Shown: one piece after another, positions 50,130 to 58,370 of the stretch
How the letters are laid out: every line of letters begins with the position of its first letter
Position numbering within the stretch: the first letter of the stretch is position 1
NCBI GenBank assembly: GCA_965213905.1
Contig: OZ243922.1
Coordinates: 1,550,001-1,614,000 of the forward strand
DNA length: 64,000 nt
Direction of reading: 5' to 3'
Source of the DNA: SIRX01 sp965213905
GTDB lineage: Bacteria; Actinomycetota; Rubrobacteria; Rubrobacterales; Rubrobacteraceae
Position numbers and translations under genes: made by a program
Notes under the pieces: generated by a model
Told to the model about the DNA's origin: nothing
Database searches by the model: none
What the model saw: the letters and a program-made list of their open reading frames with translations, nothing else

Positions 50130-50531
50130 GTGATACGGGACTCTATGTTTGAGAGGGAGAAACTCGCGAACAGTCTCGCTACCGAAATGGTCGGAGATGG
50201 CACGGGAAAATTCCCGGACGAGGCGCTGTGCGAGCTGCTCTCGACCGTGCGGGACCCGGACGACCCTGGTGACCGTTTGAAAGTAGGGGCCATACTCGAC
50301 GGCTACCGGAGGATGGACGCGCGGGTCATGCGGGTGCTGGGAAAAATGGACCACGATCAGGCGCATCGGGCTTACGAGGACATCTACGAAGAGGCCGTCG
50401 CGCCGGTCGTGACCCTGATCCTGGCCGGTATGTGGGACGAGGCCCACGCGCTCTACGCCGTGGCCCGCGAGGAGGTCGAGGTTCGTGTTCTGGAATCCGA
50501 AGCTCGGGAAGAAGGGAGAGCCGTGGGATGA
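50130..50531 (+). CDS. Hypothetical helical protein at the start of the RND operon
   Basis: A 133-residue, mainly helical, acidic protein from GTG 50130 with AGAGGGG ten bases upstream. REKLANSLATEMVGDGTGKF and ARVMRVLGKMDHDQAHRAYEDIYEEAVAPVV are its main helices. I do not know the family. Its stop overlaps the DoxX-like start as ATGA, so it belongs to the TetR-controlled efflux operon. Confidence 0.55.
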   Translation: MIRDSMFEREKLANSLATEMVGDGTGKFPDEALCELLSTVRDPDDPGDRLKVGAILDGYRRMDARVMRVLGKMDHDQAHRAYEDIYEEAVAPVVTLILAGMWDEAHALYAVAREEVEVRVLESEAREEGRAVG

Positions 50532-50878
50532 GCGTTGCACTGTGGATCGTGCAGGGACTACTCGCGCTCCTGTTCCTGTTCAGCGGCGCGATGAAGCTAG
50601 TTCAGCCAGTGGAAGTGCTACAGGAGCGGTTCCCGCTGCCCGGCGGCTTCGTGAGGTTTATCGGCGGGGCCGAGGTGCTTGGAGCGCTCGGCCTGATCCT
50701 CCCTACGCTCTTGAACGTCTTGCCGTTCCTCACGCCGCTGGCCGCAGCCGGGCTCTTGGTCATCATGGTCGGCGCGACGGTGATGACGTGGACCAAAATG
50801 GGTCCGGCGTCGGCGCTAATGCCGTTGGTGACTGGGCTCTTTCTGATGTTCGTTATCTGGGGGCGCCTGGTCCAGTAG
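50528..50878 (+). CDS. DoxX-family membrane protein
   Basis: A 116-residue protein with four membrane spans from ATG 50528. WIVQGLLALLFLFSGAMKLVQP and the FPLPGGFVRFIGGAEVLGALGLILP stretch fit the DoxX/DoxD-like group. Such proteins in actinobacteria join oxidative stress and efflux clusters, for which the substrate is unknown. Coupled to the upstream gene by ATGA and about 40 bases before the RND pump. Confidence 0.75.
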   Translation: MSVALWIVQGLLALLFLFSGAMKLVQPVEVLQERFPLPGGFVRFIGGAEVLGALGLILPTLLNVLPFLTPLAAAGLLVIMVGATVMTWTKMGPASALMPLVTGLFLMFVIWGRLVQ

Positions 50879-50921
50879 AAGGCCCCTAAGACTCGAAAAA
50901 CATTACGTAGAAAGGAAAATA

Positions 50922-53900
50922 GTGTCGTACCTTAGTAATTGGAGTCTCAAGAATCGCAGTATCGTCGCGCTGATGGCGGTAGCGGTCATCGCGTTCGGCA
51001 TCTACGCGGCCACCGCGCTCAAGGAGGAGCTCATACCCTCCACTACTCTGCCTGCGGTAACGGTTGTCTCGACCTACCAGGGCGCCTCGCCGGAGATCGT
51101 GGACCGCGAGGTCACGGAGGTCGTGGAGGGCGCTGTGGCGGGCGAGGGTCAGACTTCTATTACCTCCTACTCTAGTGAGGGCGCCTCGGTCATTCAGCTC
51201 GATTACGACTACGGCACCGACACCGACGACACCGTGCAGGCGCTTCAGCAGCAGATCGAGCAGATACAGTCGCAACTGCCGGACGACGTAGATACGACCG
51301 TCGCCACCGGCAGCACCGAAGATCTGCCGATAATCACGCTCGCCGCCACCTCCTCGGGGGATGAGCAAGAGCTGGCCGAGCAACTCGACAGCGTCGTCGC
51401 CTCGGACCTCGAATCCGTGGGCGGCGTAGGCGAGGTTACGGTCACGGGCGTGCGCGACCGCATAGTGGACGTCACCCTCGACCCCGAGAGGCTCGAAGAA
51501 GAGAACCTGACCGCCAACGCCATTACGCAAGCCCTGCAGGCCAACGGTTCCGCGCTGCCCGTCGGGGACATCCCCGAGGACGGCGACTCGCTCACCGTCC
51601 AGGTCGGCGACAGCTTCGACTCCATAGCAGAGATCGAAGACATCTACGTGACGCCCCAACCCGCCGCGGGCCCCGGTCCACCGGCAGCGCAGGGTGCGGC
51701 GCAACCGCAGCCGAACCAACAGCCGCAGCCGAACCAACAGCCGCAACCGGGTCAGCAGCCGCAACTGGCGCAGCCCACCGAGCCGGAGACGCCCGACCCG
51801 GTGAGGCTTGGGGACGTGGCGGACGTCGAGCTGGTGCTGGAGGAGTCGTCCTCGCTGACGCGGACGAACGGCGAGCCTAGTTTGGGATTGGCGATAACGC
51901 AGAGCCAGGACGGTAACACGGTAGACATCTCAGAAGAAGTCTCGGCTATGATCCCCGACCTCGAAGATCAGCTCGGCGACGGTGCTGAACTTTCGGTCGT
52001 CACCGACAACGCCCCTTCCATTCAGGAGGCCATCGGCGGTACGGTGACGAAGGGTGCGATCGGGCTGGTTTTGGCCGTGGCGGTCGTCATGATCTTCTTG
52101 TTCTCCATCAGGTCCACGCTGGTTACGGCGGTCTCCATCCCGCTGTCGGTTTTGATCGCCCTGATCTCCTTCCTCTTTTTCGACTACTCGCTGAACCTTT
52201 TGACCCTGAGCGCCCTGACGGTCTCCATTGGGCGGGTCGTGGACGACTCAATAGTGGTGCTGGAGAACATCAAGCGCCACCTGGAGTACGGCGGCGAGAA
52301 GCTCGCCGCGATCACGACCGCCGTCCGGGAGGTTGCCGGGGCGGTAACGTCCTCGACGCTCGCCACCGTGGCGGTCTTCCTGCCCATCGCGTTCGTCGGC
52401 GGTATCACCGGAGAGTTGTTCACACCATTCTCCGTAGCCGTAACGATTGCCTTGCTGGCCTCCCTCCTGGTCTCTCTCACCATCATCCCAGTGCTCGCCT
52501 ACTGGTTCATGAGCACCCCGGACGGAACGGAGCACGAACGGGAGAGGATCCGGCAGGAGGCCGAGGCCCGCGAGCGGCGCGGTCCGCTGCAGCGGGCTTA
52601 CGTGCCCCTCATTCGCTGGGCGACGGACCACCGGCTCATAACCCTCGTGGTGGCGTTCGTTGTCTTCGCCGGCTCGATAAGCCTGCTCCCGCGCCTGGAG
52701 ACCAACCTGCTGGCCGACGCGGGCCAGAACATCCTGAGCATCGAGCAGGAGATGCCGGCCGGCTCAAGCCTGCAAACCACGGACGAGGCGGCCCAGAAGG
52801 TCGAGGAGGTCCTGGGAGAGGAGGAAGGCGTCGAGTCCTACCAGGTGACGGTGGGCGCAGGAGACGGCGGTGGCGAGATAGCCGGTCTCGGAGGAGCCGC
52901 CGCCGGCTCCAACTCGGCCAACTTTACCGTCATCACCGGCGGCGACGTCGAGCGGTCCGCTGTGGAGCGGAACCTTAGAGACAGCCTGGATCAGTTGAAC
53001 GACATGGGAACTGTCGAGGTCTCCAGCGGGGACGCGGCCAGCTCGTCGAGCCTGGAGGTCCAGGTGCAGGCCGCTGAGGAAGAGGATCTTCGGGAGGCGG
53101 CGGATCAAGTAGAGAAAGCCGTCAGGGGCACCCCAGACACCACCGATGTCTCCTCCGACCTCAGCGAGGGCGCCACCGACGTGCGGGTGGACGTGAACGG
53201 CCAGGCCGCTGCGGAACGGGGTCTGAGCGAGGCATCCATCAGCCAGGCGGTGCTCACTGCAGACCAGGGCCTCGAAGTGGCCGAGGCGGAGATCGACGGC
53301 TCCTCGCGCGATGTGTACGTCCAGCTCGACTCCGAGCCCGGCAACGTACAGGAGTTGCGGGAACTGGAGATCAGCACCCACGAAGGCGAGACCGTCCGGC
53401 TAGACGAGATCGCCGACGTAGAAAGGACGGAGGCTCCCTCCCAGGTTACACGCGTGGACGGCGAGCGGGGCGCCACCATAAGCGCCACCGCCACGACCGA
53501 TAACACCGGCGCCGTGAGCATGGCTATGCAACAGAATCTGGCCGATCTCGACTTGCCAGATGGGGCCAGCTACTCCCTGGGTGGCGTGACGGCTGACCAG
53601 GGTGAGGCTTTCACTAGCCTCCTCATCGCGCTCCTGTCCGCCGTCGCCCTCGTCTATATCATCATGGTGGGCACGTTTCGCAGCCTCATCCAGCCTCTGG
53701 CCTTGATGGTCAGCGTGCCGTTCGCCATCACGGGCGTCGTTCTGGCGCTCCTAATCACCGGCACGCCTCTAGGCATCTCCGCCCTCATCGGGATGTTGAT
53801 GCTCGTGGGGATCGTGGTCACCAATGCGATCGTGCTGCTCGACCTCGTCCGCCAGTACCGGGACCGGGGTATGGACACCCGGGAAGCCGTCATCGAAGGC

Positions 53901-54203
53901 GCGCGCCACCGGCTGCGCCCCATCATCATGACCGCCCTGGCGACGATTAGCGCCCTCATGCCGATGGCAATAGGTCTCACGGCCTCAAGCGGCTTCATCT
54001 CCCAGCCGCTCGCCATCGTCGTCATCGGTGGCCTCACGACCTCGACGATCCTGACGCTCATCATCGTCCCCGTCCTCTACACCATCATCGAGGACACGGG
54101 AGACCGACTCACCAAGCGTCGCGAACGCCGCCGCGCCCACCGCGAAACAAAACGGGAGGCGCAACTTGCAAAAAAGGAGGCAGAAGAGAACGTAGCCCAG
54201 TAG
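50922..54203 (+). CDS. RND efflux transporter (HAE1/AcrB-like)
   Basis: A 1093-residue pump with twelve predicted spans in two halves; GTG 50922 follows AAAGGAAAA. SLKNRSIVALMAVAVIAFGIY is the first span. Periplasmic repeats, DxxDDSIVVLENIKRHLE (SIGRVVDDSIVVLENI) and the second-half GMLMLVGIVVTNAIVLLDLV contain the proton-relay acidic residues. An unusual Pro/Gln-rich insertion (about residues 245–290, repeats of QPQPNQ) lies in the first periplasmic loop. No membrane-fusion protein gene follows. Controlled by the TetR at 49299. Confidence 0.88.
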   Translation: MSYLSNWSLKNRSIVALMAVAVIAFGIYAATALKEELIPSTTLPAVTVVSTYQGASPEIVDREVTEVVEGAVAGEGQTSITSYSSEGASVIQLDYDYGTDTDDTVQALQQQIEQIQSQLPDDVDTTVATGSTEDLPIITLAATSSGDEQELAEQLDSVVASDLESVGGVGEVTVTGVRDRIVDVTLDPERLEEENLTANAITQALQANGSALPVGDIPEDGDSLTVQVGDSFDSIAEIEDIYVTPQPAAGPGPPAAQGAAQPQPNQQPQPNQQPQPGQQPQLAQPTEPETPDPVRLGDVADVELVLEESSSLTRTNGEPSLGLAITQSQDGNTVDISEEVSAMIPDLEDQLGDGAELSVVTDNAPSIQEAIGGTVTKGAIGLVLAVAVVMIFLFSIRSTLVTAVSIPLSVLIALISFLFFDYSLNLLTLSALTVSIGRVVDDSIVVLENIKRHLEYGGEKLAAITTAVREVAGAVTSSTLATVAVFLPIAFVGGITGELFTPFSVAVTIALLASLLVSLTIIPVLAYWFMSTPDGTEHERERIRQEAEARERRGPLQRAYVPLIRWATDHRLITLVVAFVVFAGSISLLPRLETNLLADAGQNILSIEQEMPAGSSLQTTDEAAQKVEEVLGEEEGVESYQVTVGAGDGGGEIAGLGGAAAGSNSANFTVITGGDVERSAVERNLRDSLDQLNDMGTVEVSSGDAASSSSLEVQVQAAEEEDLREAADQVEKAVRGTPDTTDVSSDLSEGATDVRVDVNGQAAAERGLSEASISQAVLTADQGLEVAEAEIDGSSRDVYVQLDSEPGNVQELRELEISTHEGETVRLDEIADVERTEAPSQVTRVDGERGATISATATTDNTGAVSMAMQQNLADLDLPDGASYSLGGVTADQGEAFTSLLIALLSAVALVYIIMVGTFRSLIQPLALMVSVPFAITGVVLALLITGTPLGISALIGMLMLVGIVVTNAIVLLDLVRQYRDRGMDTREAVIEGARHRLRPIIMTALATISALMPMAIGLTASSGFISQPLAIVVIGGLTTSTILTLIIVPVLYTIIEDTGDRLTKRRERRRAHRETKREAQLAKKEAEENVAQ

Positions 54204-54212
54204 AAGACAGAT

Positions 54213-54250
54213 CCCGGGGCGCGTCAGGGCATCCTCCACCGCGCCCCGGG
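54213..54250 (+). terminator. Strong GC-rich hairpin behind the RND gene
   Basis: CCCGGGGCGCG (54213–54223) and CGCGCCCCGGG (54240–54250) pair over eleven bases with a 16-base loop. No T-run follows, which is usual for actinobacterial hairpin terminators. It separates the pump from the next small frame. Confidence 0.65.
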
Positions 54251-54282
54251 ACTACGGAGTTAGTCGAGAAGGAGGTCTATCA

Positions 54283-54342
54283 GTGAAGAAAGTGTACGTA
54301 AGAGTATTTGAATGCGGGAGCGTAACGTGGCGGGCCGTATGA
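54283..54342 (+). CDS. Short upstream frame before the DrrA-like stub
   Basis: AAGGAGGT (54269–54276) precedes GTG 54283, which opens VKKVYVRVFECGSVTWRAV and stops at TGA 54340–54342. That stop overlaps ATG 54339 of the ABC ATPase. The strong ribosome site is therefore used by this 19-residue frame, a translational coupler or leader peptide, or a remnant. Confidence 0.35.
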   Translation: MKKVYVRVFECGSVTWRAV

Positions 54343-54782
54343 ACCCGATGATCCTGGTCGAGGGCGTGCGGAAGACCTTTGGCAAAACGCAGGCGCTCGG
54401 CGGCGTGGACCTGGAGATAAAGACCGGGCAAGTCTTCGGGCTCCTAGGACCGAACGGGGCCGGCAAGACAACGCTGGTCCGGGTGCTGACGACGCTCTCG
54501 CGGCCGGACGGCGGCCGGGCAACCGTAGCGGGCTTCGACTTGGCGCGGGAGCCGGGTGGTGTTCGGCGCTCCATTGGTTTGGCCGGGCAGTACGCCGCCG
54601 TGGACGAGACCCTCACGGGCCGCGAGAACCTGGATATGGTCGGGCGGCTCTACCGGCTGGGGCGCCGCGAGGCGAAGAAGCGGGCCGCTGAGGTCCTGGA
54701 GCGTTTCAACCTCACGGGCGCGGCGGACCGGCCGGTAAAGGGTTACTCGGGCGGGATGCGCCGGAGGTTGGACCTTAAATAG
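54339..54782 (+). pseudogene. DrrA-like ABC transporter ATPase, truncated after the signature
   Basis: MNPMILVEGVRKTFGKTQAL starts a daunorubicin-resistance-type ATPase. Walker A is LLGPNGAGKTT, and the signature YSGGMRRRLDL is reached, but the frame stops at TAG three bases later with 147 residues; the family has about 310–330 and the Walker B, H-loop and C-terminal part are missing. The cut at about 54777 coincides with the start of the minus-strand Pycsar-like operon, so an insertion or rearrangement removed the end. No drrB-like gene is in the window. Confidence 0.8.
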
Positions 54783-54791
54783 CCACAACGA

Positions 54792-55301
54792 TTACGCAGG
54801 TGGTGGGACTATCCCGAACAGGTACAGGGTGATCGCCCACGGTATCACTGCCACCAGAAGGCACCGATAGGCTTTCTGCAACTCCGTAAACTTAATGTTT
54901 AGTATCTCGGAGTTGCGGTGCACCTGCTCCAGCACATCATCGAGGTGATCCTCCTTGCCACAAGCTAGGAACCTCTGCTTCAAGTCCCTAAGATCTTCCT
55001 CAGCAATGGAGCCGAAGTAGACGAGCGATCTGCTAGGTCCCTTAGTACGAGGGTACGTCCCACGGTAAATAAACACGAGGCTCGCCACCAACAACAATAC
55101 AGACAGGGCGGCGAAAATGATTGCTGCTACGGGAACCGTGCCGGACGGGGCGGAGGTTGCGAGGAAGCCGAGCATGCCGGTGTCCACGCCCAGCACGATG
55201 GAGAACTTCGTGTCGGAGCGGCCGACCCAGTCGAGGAGCCGGTCGAGCCTCTTCTCTGCGGCTTCGAGCTGTTCTCGCGCGGACCAGTCGCCTTCGCTCA
55301 T
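54792..55301 (-). CDS. PycTM-like membrane effector (DUF5706 type)
   Basis: A 169-residue protein with an N-terminal helix (REQLEAAEKRLDRLLDWVGRSDTKFS), two spans at about 35–51 and 57–79, a soluble helical part and a third hydrophobic stretch near the C-terminus (about 147–165). The D-x-K motif (SDTKFS) just before the first span is typical of DUF5706/Pycsar effector proteins, which respond to cyclic pyrimidine nucleotides and disrupt the membrane. It is the last gene of the operon, coupled by ATGA to the E2-like gene. Confidence 0.72.
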   Translation of the reverse strand: MSEGDWSAREQLEAAEKRLDRLLDWVGRSDTKFSIVLGVDTGMLGFLATSAPSGTVPVAAIIFAALSVLLLVASLVFIYRGTYPRTKGPSRSLVYFGSIAEEDLRDLKQRFLACGKEDHLDDVLEQVHRNSEILNIKFTELQKAYRCLLVAVIPWAITLYLFGIVPPPA

Positions 55302-55978
55302 ATACCACTCCTTAAGACAAGCGCCTCACGGAGAATGTCCGTCTCTACATGCCTCTTCACATCTTCGATCCTGGCGAGGCAACACTTCTTGTATTTGACG
55401 CCGCTGCCGCATGGGCACGGGGCGTTGCGGCCCATGCGCACATCACCGGTGAGTATAGGCGTCAGTGCCGAAAGCAGTTTTTCGTCTTCGTCGAGCAACT
55501 CATGGACGTATTCTGCGTAACCGAGCGGGCCGTGGCCCCATTCGCCCCCGGGCCACGGGGCGTCTGGGTACAGGTCGTGAATGAGCTGACGCTCGAAAAA
55601 GAGGACCGTCTCGTCCAGGACCCGGAGCAGGCAATCGGAATCCTTGGGGTCCCACTTCGACTCGGGTCGCAGCCACAGACAGCACCGACCGTTGGGAAAG
55701 AAGTGGCGATCTGGCTCGTGGAGAAAACGTCCGCCGCTCTCGTAGACCCGGGGCTCCTGGTCAGGGTAACCATAGGGAAACTCGACGCGCGTCTCGATCT
55801 TCGTGGGAATGCCCGACTCGGTGCGCAGCGTGATAGTCCCGGCAAGCGACACGCTCCGGGCGTATCGGTCTACCCGATGGCGGAGCCCAGGGTAATGATC
55901 GCTAACGAGAGCTTCGTCGTGCGCCAGCCGGAGGCCTCCGTCTCTCTCGTACCACGGCCCCCGATGTTTAGTAACCAC
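55298..55978 (-). CDS. E2-like protein with C-terminal SEC-C zinc motif
   Basis: A 226-residue protein from GTG 55978, 11 bases inside the cyclase gene. Residues about 40–135 look like a prokaryotic E2-type (UBC-fold) domain: RVEFPYGYPDQEPRVYES (a YPxxxP-like motif), H87, PNGRCCLWL with Cys100 at the place of the E2 catalytic Cys, and W109 in ESKWDP. The C-terminal motif RNAPCPCGSGVKYKKCC (182–200) is a SEC-C zinc finger. E2-like proteins act in type II CBASS by conjugating the cyclase; a similar role in a pyrimidine-cyclase operon is inferred, as no E1 or JAB gene is nearby. Confidence 0.65.
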   Translation of the reverse strand: MVTKHRGPWYERDGGLRLAHDEALVSDHYPGLRHRVDRYARSVSLAGTITLRTESGIPTKIETRVEFPYGYPDQEPRVYESGGRFLHEPDRHFFPNGRCCLWLRPESKWDPKDSDCLLRVLDETVLFFERQLIHDLYPDAPWPGGEWGHGPLGYAEYVHELLDEDEKLLSALTPILTGDVRMGRNAPCPCGSGVKYKKCCLARIEDVKRHVETDILREALVLRSGI

Positions 55979-57551
55979 AGTAGGGCCGCGCGGGCATGAT
56001 CTTCCTGGCATCCTGCTTTTCCTTGTCCTGCTTCTTGCGGTGAGCCGTGGCCGCGCCGGCGCCGACGACCACAGCTCCCGCCGCCGTGGTCGCTATGAGT
56101 GCGGCCTTCCCAATACCGTAATCCCTCGACCGCTTGGCGAGGTCTAGCTTGTCCATGGTTAGCCCGTCAGCGACATACGCGCCTGCACTGGAATCGTAGG
56201 AGAAATGCTCGCTTAGGTCCTCTGGCAACGCCTCGTAAGCGCGTACACTTATCGCGATCCGACCCCCCTCGCTGCGCTCTTCGAGGTCGGCAGCCGTCTC
56301 CACGGGAACACCCACGCAGATCCGGTTCCTGTGCCCCCTGGTCCCGAGCTTCGAGGCGAGGGTGGTATCCACGTCGACTCCCACAGCGAGCCGGAGGTCC
56401 TTGGCTTCCGGCAGGGCCTCCTTGATGGTGTGCTCCATGGAAGACTGGAGCCCCACGGCCGCCTCGACCGCCTCGGCAACGATTCCCTCCTCCTCGCCCT
56501 TGGGGAGGTGAAAGAGCGCTTGTATCCGGTCGCCCTGGTACTGTACCCGAACGCCCTCCTGGTCCTTCTTCACGACCGCGGCGAGCTCTCTCCTTATGGC
56601 GTGGAAGACTCTGAGGGCCTCCTTTTTCTCGTCTTCCGTTTCAGCTCCGTCCACGTAGGCCGTAAAGCCCGAGACATCCGCGAAGACGGAGGCGGCGAGC
56701 ACCTTCTTGTTGTTGCAGATGCTTAGTGTGTCCATGTCGATCAGCTTGTCGGCTGAGCCGTAGGAGACCTCCTTGAGCGGGAACTTTTTCTTGTCCTCTT
56801 GTATTCGCTCTGCGCTCTTCTCCCGATCCCAGCCGATGCCGCGAGCCTCCATCATCTCGTCCAGGGTGCCCTGGGACACTGCCTTCACCCGGTACAGGTC
56901 GTCGTCGACCTTATCGCAGACCTCCCGCAGATCATTGGGGAGTACGTCGTAAACATCACCAGTGATCCTAAACCGTCCCGCTGAGCCCACGATCTTGGCC
57001 GCCCGGTTGGCGGCGTGCCCGAGGAACAGGAGCTCTCGGTCGCCCCGGGATCCGTTACGGGTGCCTACAACGTCCCCAATGTCGGCTCCACCCGCAACCT
57101 TGAAGGGGTCGTAGTCGGGGGAGGCGATATTGAAGACTGAGGCGACGAAGTCCTTGAGAACCAACTGGAGGAGGACGGCGCGCGAGGCCAGGTTCTCACC
57201 GTCGTCTACGGGTTGGTAGAGGAGAGCGTGCAGCTTCGGCCCCTGGAAATGCACCCGCAGGCCGTCGAACATCTCCTTACTCTCAACGATCCGCGACACC
57301 TCGCGCTGGTAGAGATGGATGCCGCGTATGAGGCGTTTGTAATCGTCCTCGGAGTAGGCTCCCTCCGAAGCCAGCCTGGCGAAGTTGGTGACCCCAACGT
57401 AGACGTGCGCCCCGTAGATCTCTCTACATTTCGTCTCGGAGAGCAGACTTTCCAGGTCTGCCTCGCGCTTTAGTTTCTCAACCTCGATCTTCCCCATGTT
57501 GTCGAGGTGTCGACGTATCCGCTCCAAACTTTCGTCGTAGTTCCAACTCAT
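55968..57551 (-). CDS. Pycsar-type nucleotide cyclase with two cyclase-like domains
   Basis: A 527-residue protein. The C-terminal cyclase homology domain has VFADVSGFTAYVDG (Asp292), RVQYQGDRIQALFHLPKG (Asp341) and GTRGHRNRICVGVPVETAADLE. An N-terminal domain repeats this pattern (YVGVTNFARL, VHFQGPKLHALLY, GTRNGSRGDRELLFLGHAANRAAKIVG) but lacks the aspartates, as in a pseudo-dimer. A hydrophobic segment near 490–508 may anchor it. The neighbours fit a Pycsar system making cUMP or cCMP. The start ATG has GGAGG upstream. Confidence 0.78.
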   Translation of the reverse strand: MSWNYDESLERIRRHLDNMGKIEVEKLKREADLESLLSETKCREIYGAHVYVGVTNFARLASEGAYSEDDYKRLIRGIHLYQREVSRIVESKEMFDGLRVHFQGPKLHALLYQPVDDGENLASRAVLLQLVLKDFVASVFNIASPDYDPFKVAGGADIGDVVGTRNGSRGDRELLFLGHAANRAAKIVGSAGRFRITGDVYDVLPNDLREVCDKVDDDLYRVKAVSQGTLDEMMEARGIGWDREKSAERIQEDKKKFPLKEVSYGSADKLIDMDTLSICNNKKVLAASVFADVSGFTAYVDGAETEDEKKEALRVFHAIRRELAAVVKKDQEGVRVQYQGDRIQALFHLPKGEEEGIVAEAVEAAVGLQSSMEHTIKEALPEAKDLRLAVGVDVDTTLASKLGTRGHRNRICVGVPVETAADLEERSEGGRIAISVRAYEALPEDLSEHFSYDSSAGAYVADGLTMDKLDLAKRSRDYGIGKAALIATTAAGAVVVGAGAATAHRKKQDKEKQDARKIMPARPYCGY

Positions 57552-57583
57552 GTCCCATATCCTCCCTGTCTCTAATCGAAAAC

Positions 57584-57814
57584 TTAGTGTTCTTTGTCCC
57601 TCGGAGGCACTGGGTCTTTTCCGAAGCTATCCTTGCTCCGGATCCGCCCGTTGCGGCCATGTACCAGCAACTCCGAGCGCTGGTTACCTGTAACCCGCCT
57701 TCCTGCCTCGATAGCCTCTGCCTGCGTACCGAAGACAGCGGTCGCTCTCTCATTACCGGCGCCTCGTACCGCCCATCCGTCATGGTGGGGCACTATGTGT
57801 TGATCTTTACCCAT
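57584..57814 (-). CDS. DUF2188 protein, first gene of the Pycsar-like operon
   Basis: A 76-residue protein from ATG 57814 with AAGGAG eight bases upstream. DQHIVPHHDGWAVRGAGNERATAVFGTQAEAIEAGRR and HGRNGRIRSKDSFGKDPVPP are the family motifs of DUF2188, a small two-stranded fold of unknown role, found in many defence islands. The cyclase gene begins 32 bases behind its stop, so it is transcribed with it. Confidence 0.8.
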   Translation of the reverse strand: MGKDQHIVPHHDGWAVRGAGNERATAVFGTQAEAIEAGRRVTGNQRSELLVHGRNGRIRSKDSFGKDPVPPRDKEH

Positions 57815-57883
57815 GACATTGATCTCCTTCCTCTTTGAAAGCTTGCTTCTCCGATCTTCTACGCTCATTACACATTGAGAAGA

Positions 57884-57950
57884 AGGTTACAGGAGTGATG
57901 AGTTAACGTCAAGTACAGTCACATTACCGTAGTCAATTAAAATGACGTTA
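57884..57950. promoter_or_regulatory. Divergent regulatory region with inverted repeat
   Basis: On the minus strand TTGACG (57912–57907) and TAACCT (57889–57884), 17 bases apart, form a promoter for the DUF2188–cyclase operon. TAACGTCA (57904–57911) and TGACGTTA (57943–57950) are perfect inverted copies 31 bases apart; one overlaps the -35. The divergent XRE protein could bind both and repress the operon. Confidence 0.5.
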
Positions 57951-58026
57951 GTTTGGAACATTGAGGTTTGCGGTATTGACTTCATGAGGACAGCGTTACA
58001 TACTGAGTTATGGAAAGGAGCCTGTG

Positions 58027-58350
58027 GTGGGTACCGATGGGGGATTATATGAAGCACTCGGGAGACTCGTCCGTTCGCACAGAGAGCGGGCGCAACTCAC
58101 GCAGGACGAGCTGGCGCGCCGTGTCGGCATGACGCGGACCTCGATAACAAACATAGAGAGCGGCAGGCAGAAGGTACAGATCCACACGCTCTATCAGATA
58201 GCCCGGTCGTTGGAGGTTTCGCCGAATGCGTTGTTACCGTCTCCAACAGAAGATTTACCGGAGATGGCCGAAACTCAGCTATTAGAAGACCTACCGTCTG
58301 CAGAGAAGGACTGGGCAGTTCGGGTGTTGACAAGAAATCAGGGAGCATAG
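58027..58350 (+). CDS. XRE-type helix-turn-helix regulator
   Basis: A protein of about 107 residues; GTG 58027 has AAAGGAG six bases upstream, and GTG 58024 is also possible. The XRE domain GRLVRSHRERAQLTQDELARRVGMTRTSITNIESGRQKVQIHTLYQIARSLEVSPNALL is complete. It precedes an ImmA/IrrE protease gene, a pair used for repressor cleavage in mobile elements. It is divergent from the Pycsar-like operon. Confidence 0.85.
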   Translation: MGTDGGLYEALGRLVRSHRERAQLTQDELARRVGMTRTSITNIESGRQKVQIHTLYQIARSLEVSPNALLPSPTEDLPEMAETQLLEDLPSAEKDWAVRVLTRNQGA

Positions 58351-58370
58351 ATCGAGGGGGTGTGAAGTAG

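Noticed and set aside
5751..54342. GCCGTATGA shared by the ComEC-type junction and the drrA-like start
   Set aside because: The second copy is an ordinary coupled start, not a junction; the shared nine bases are likely a coincidence.
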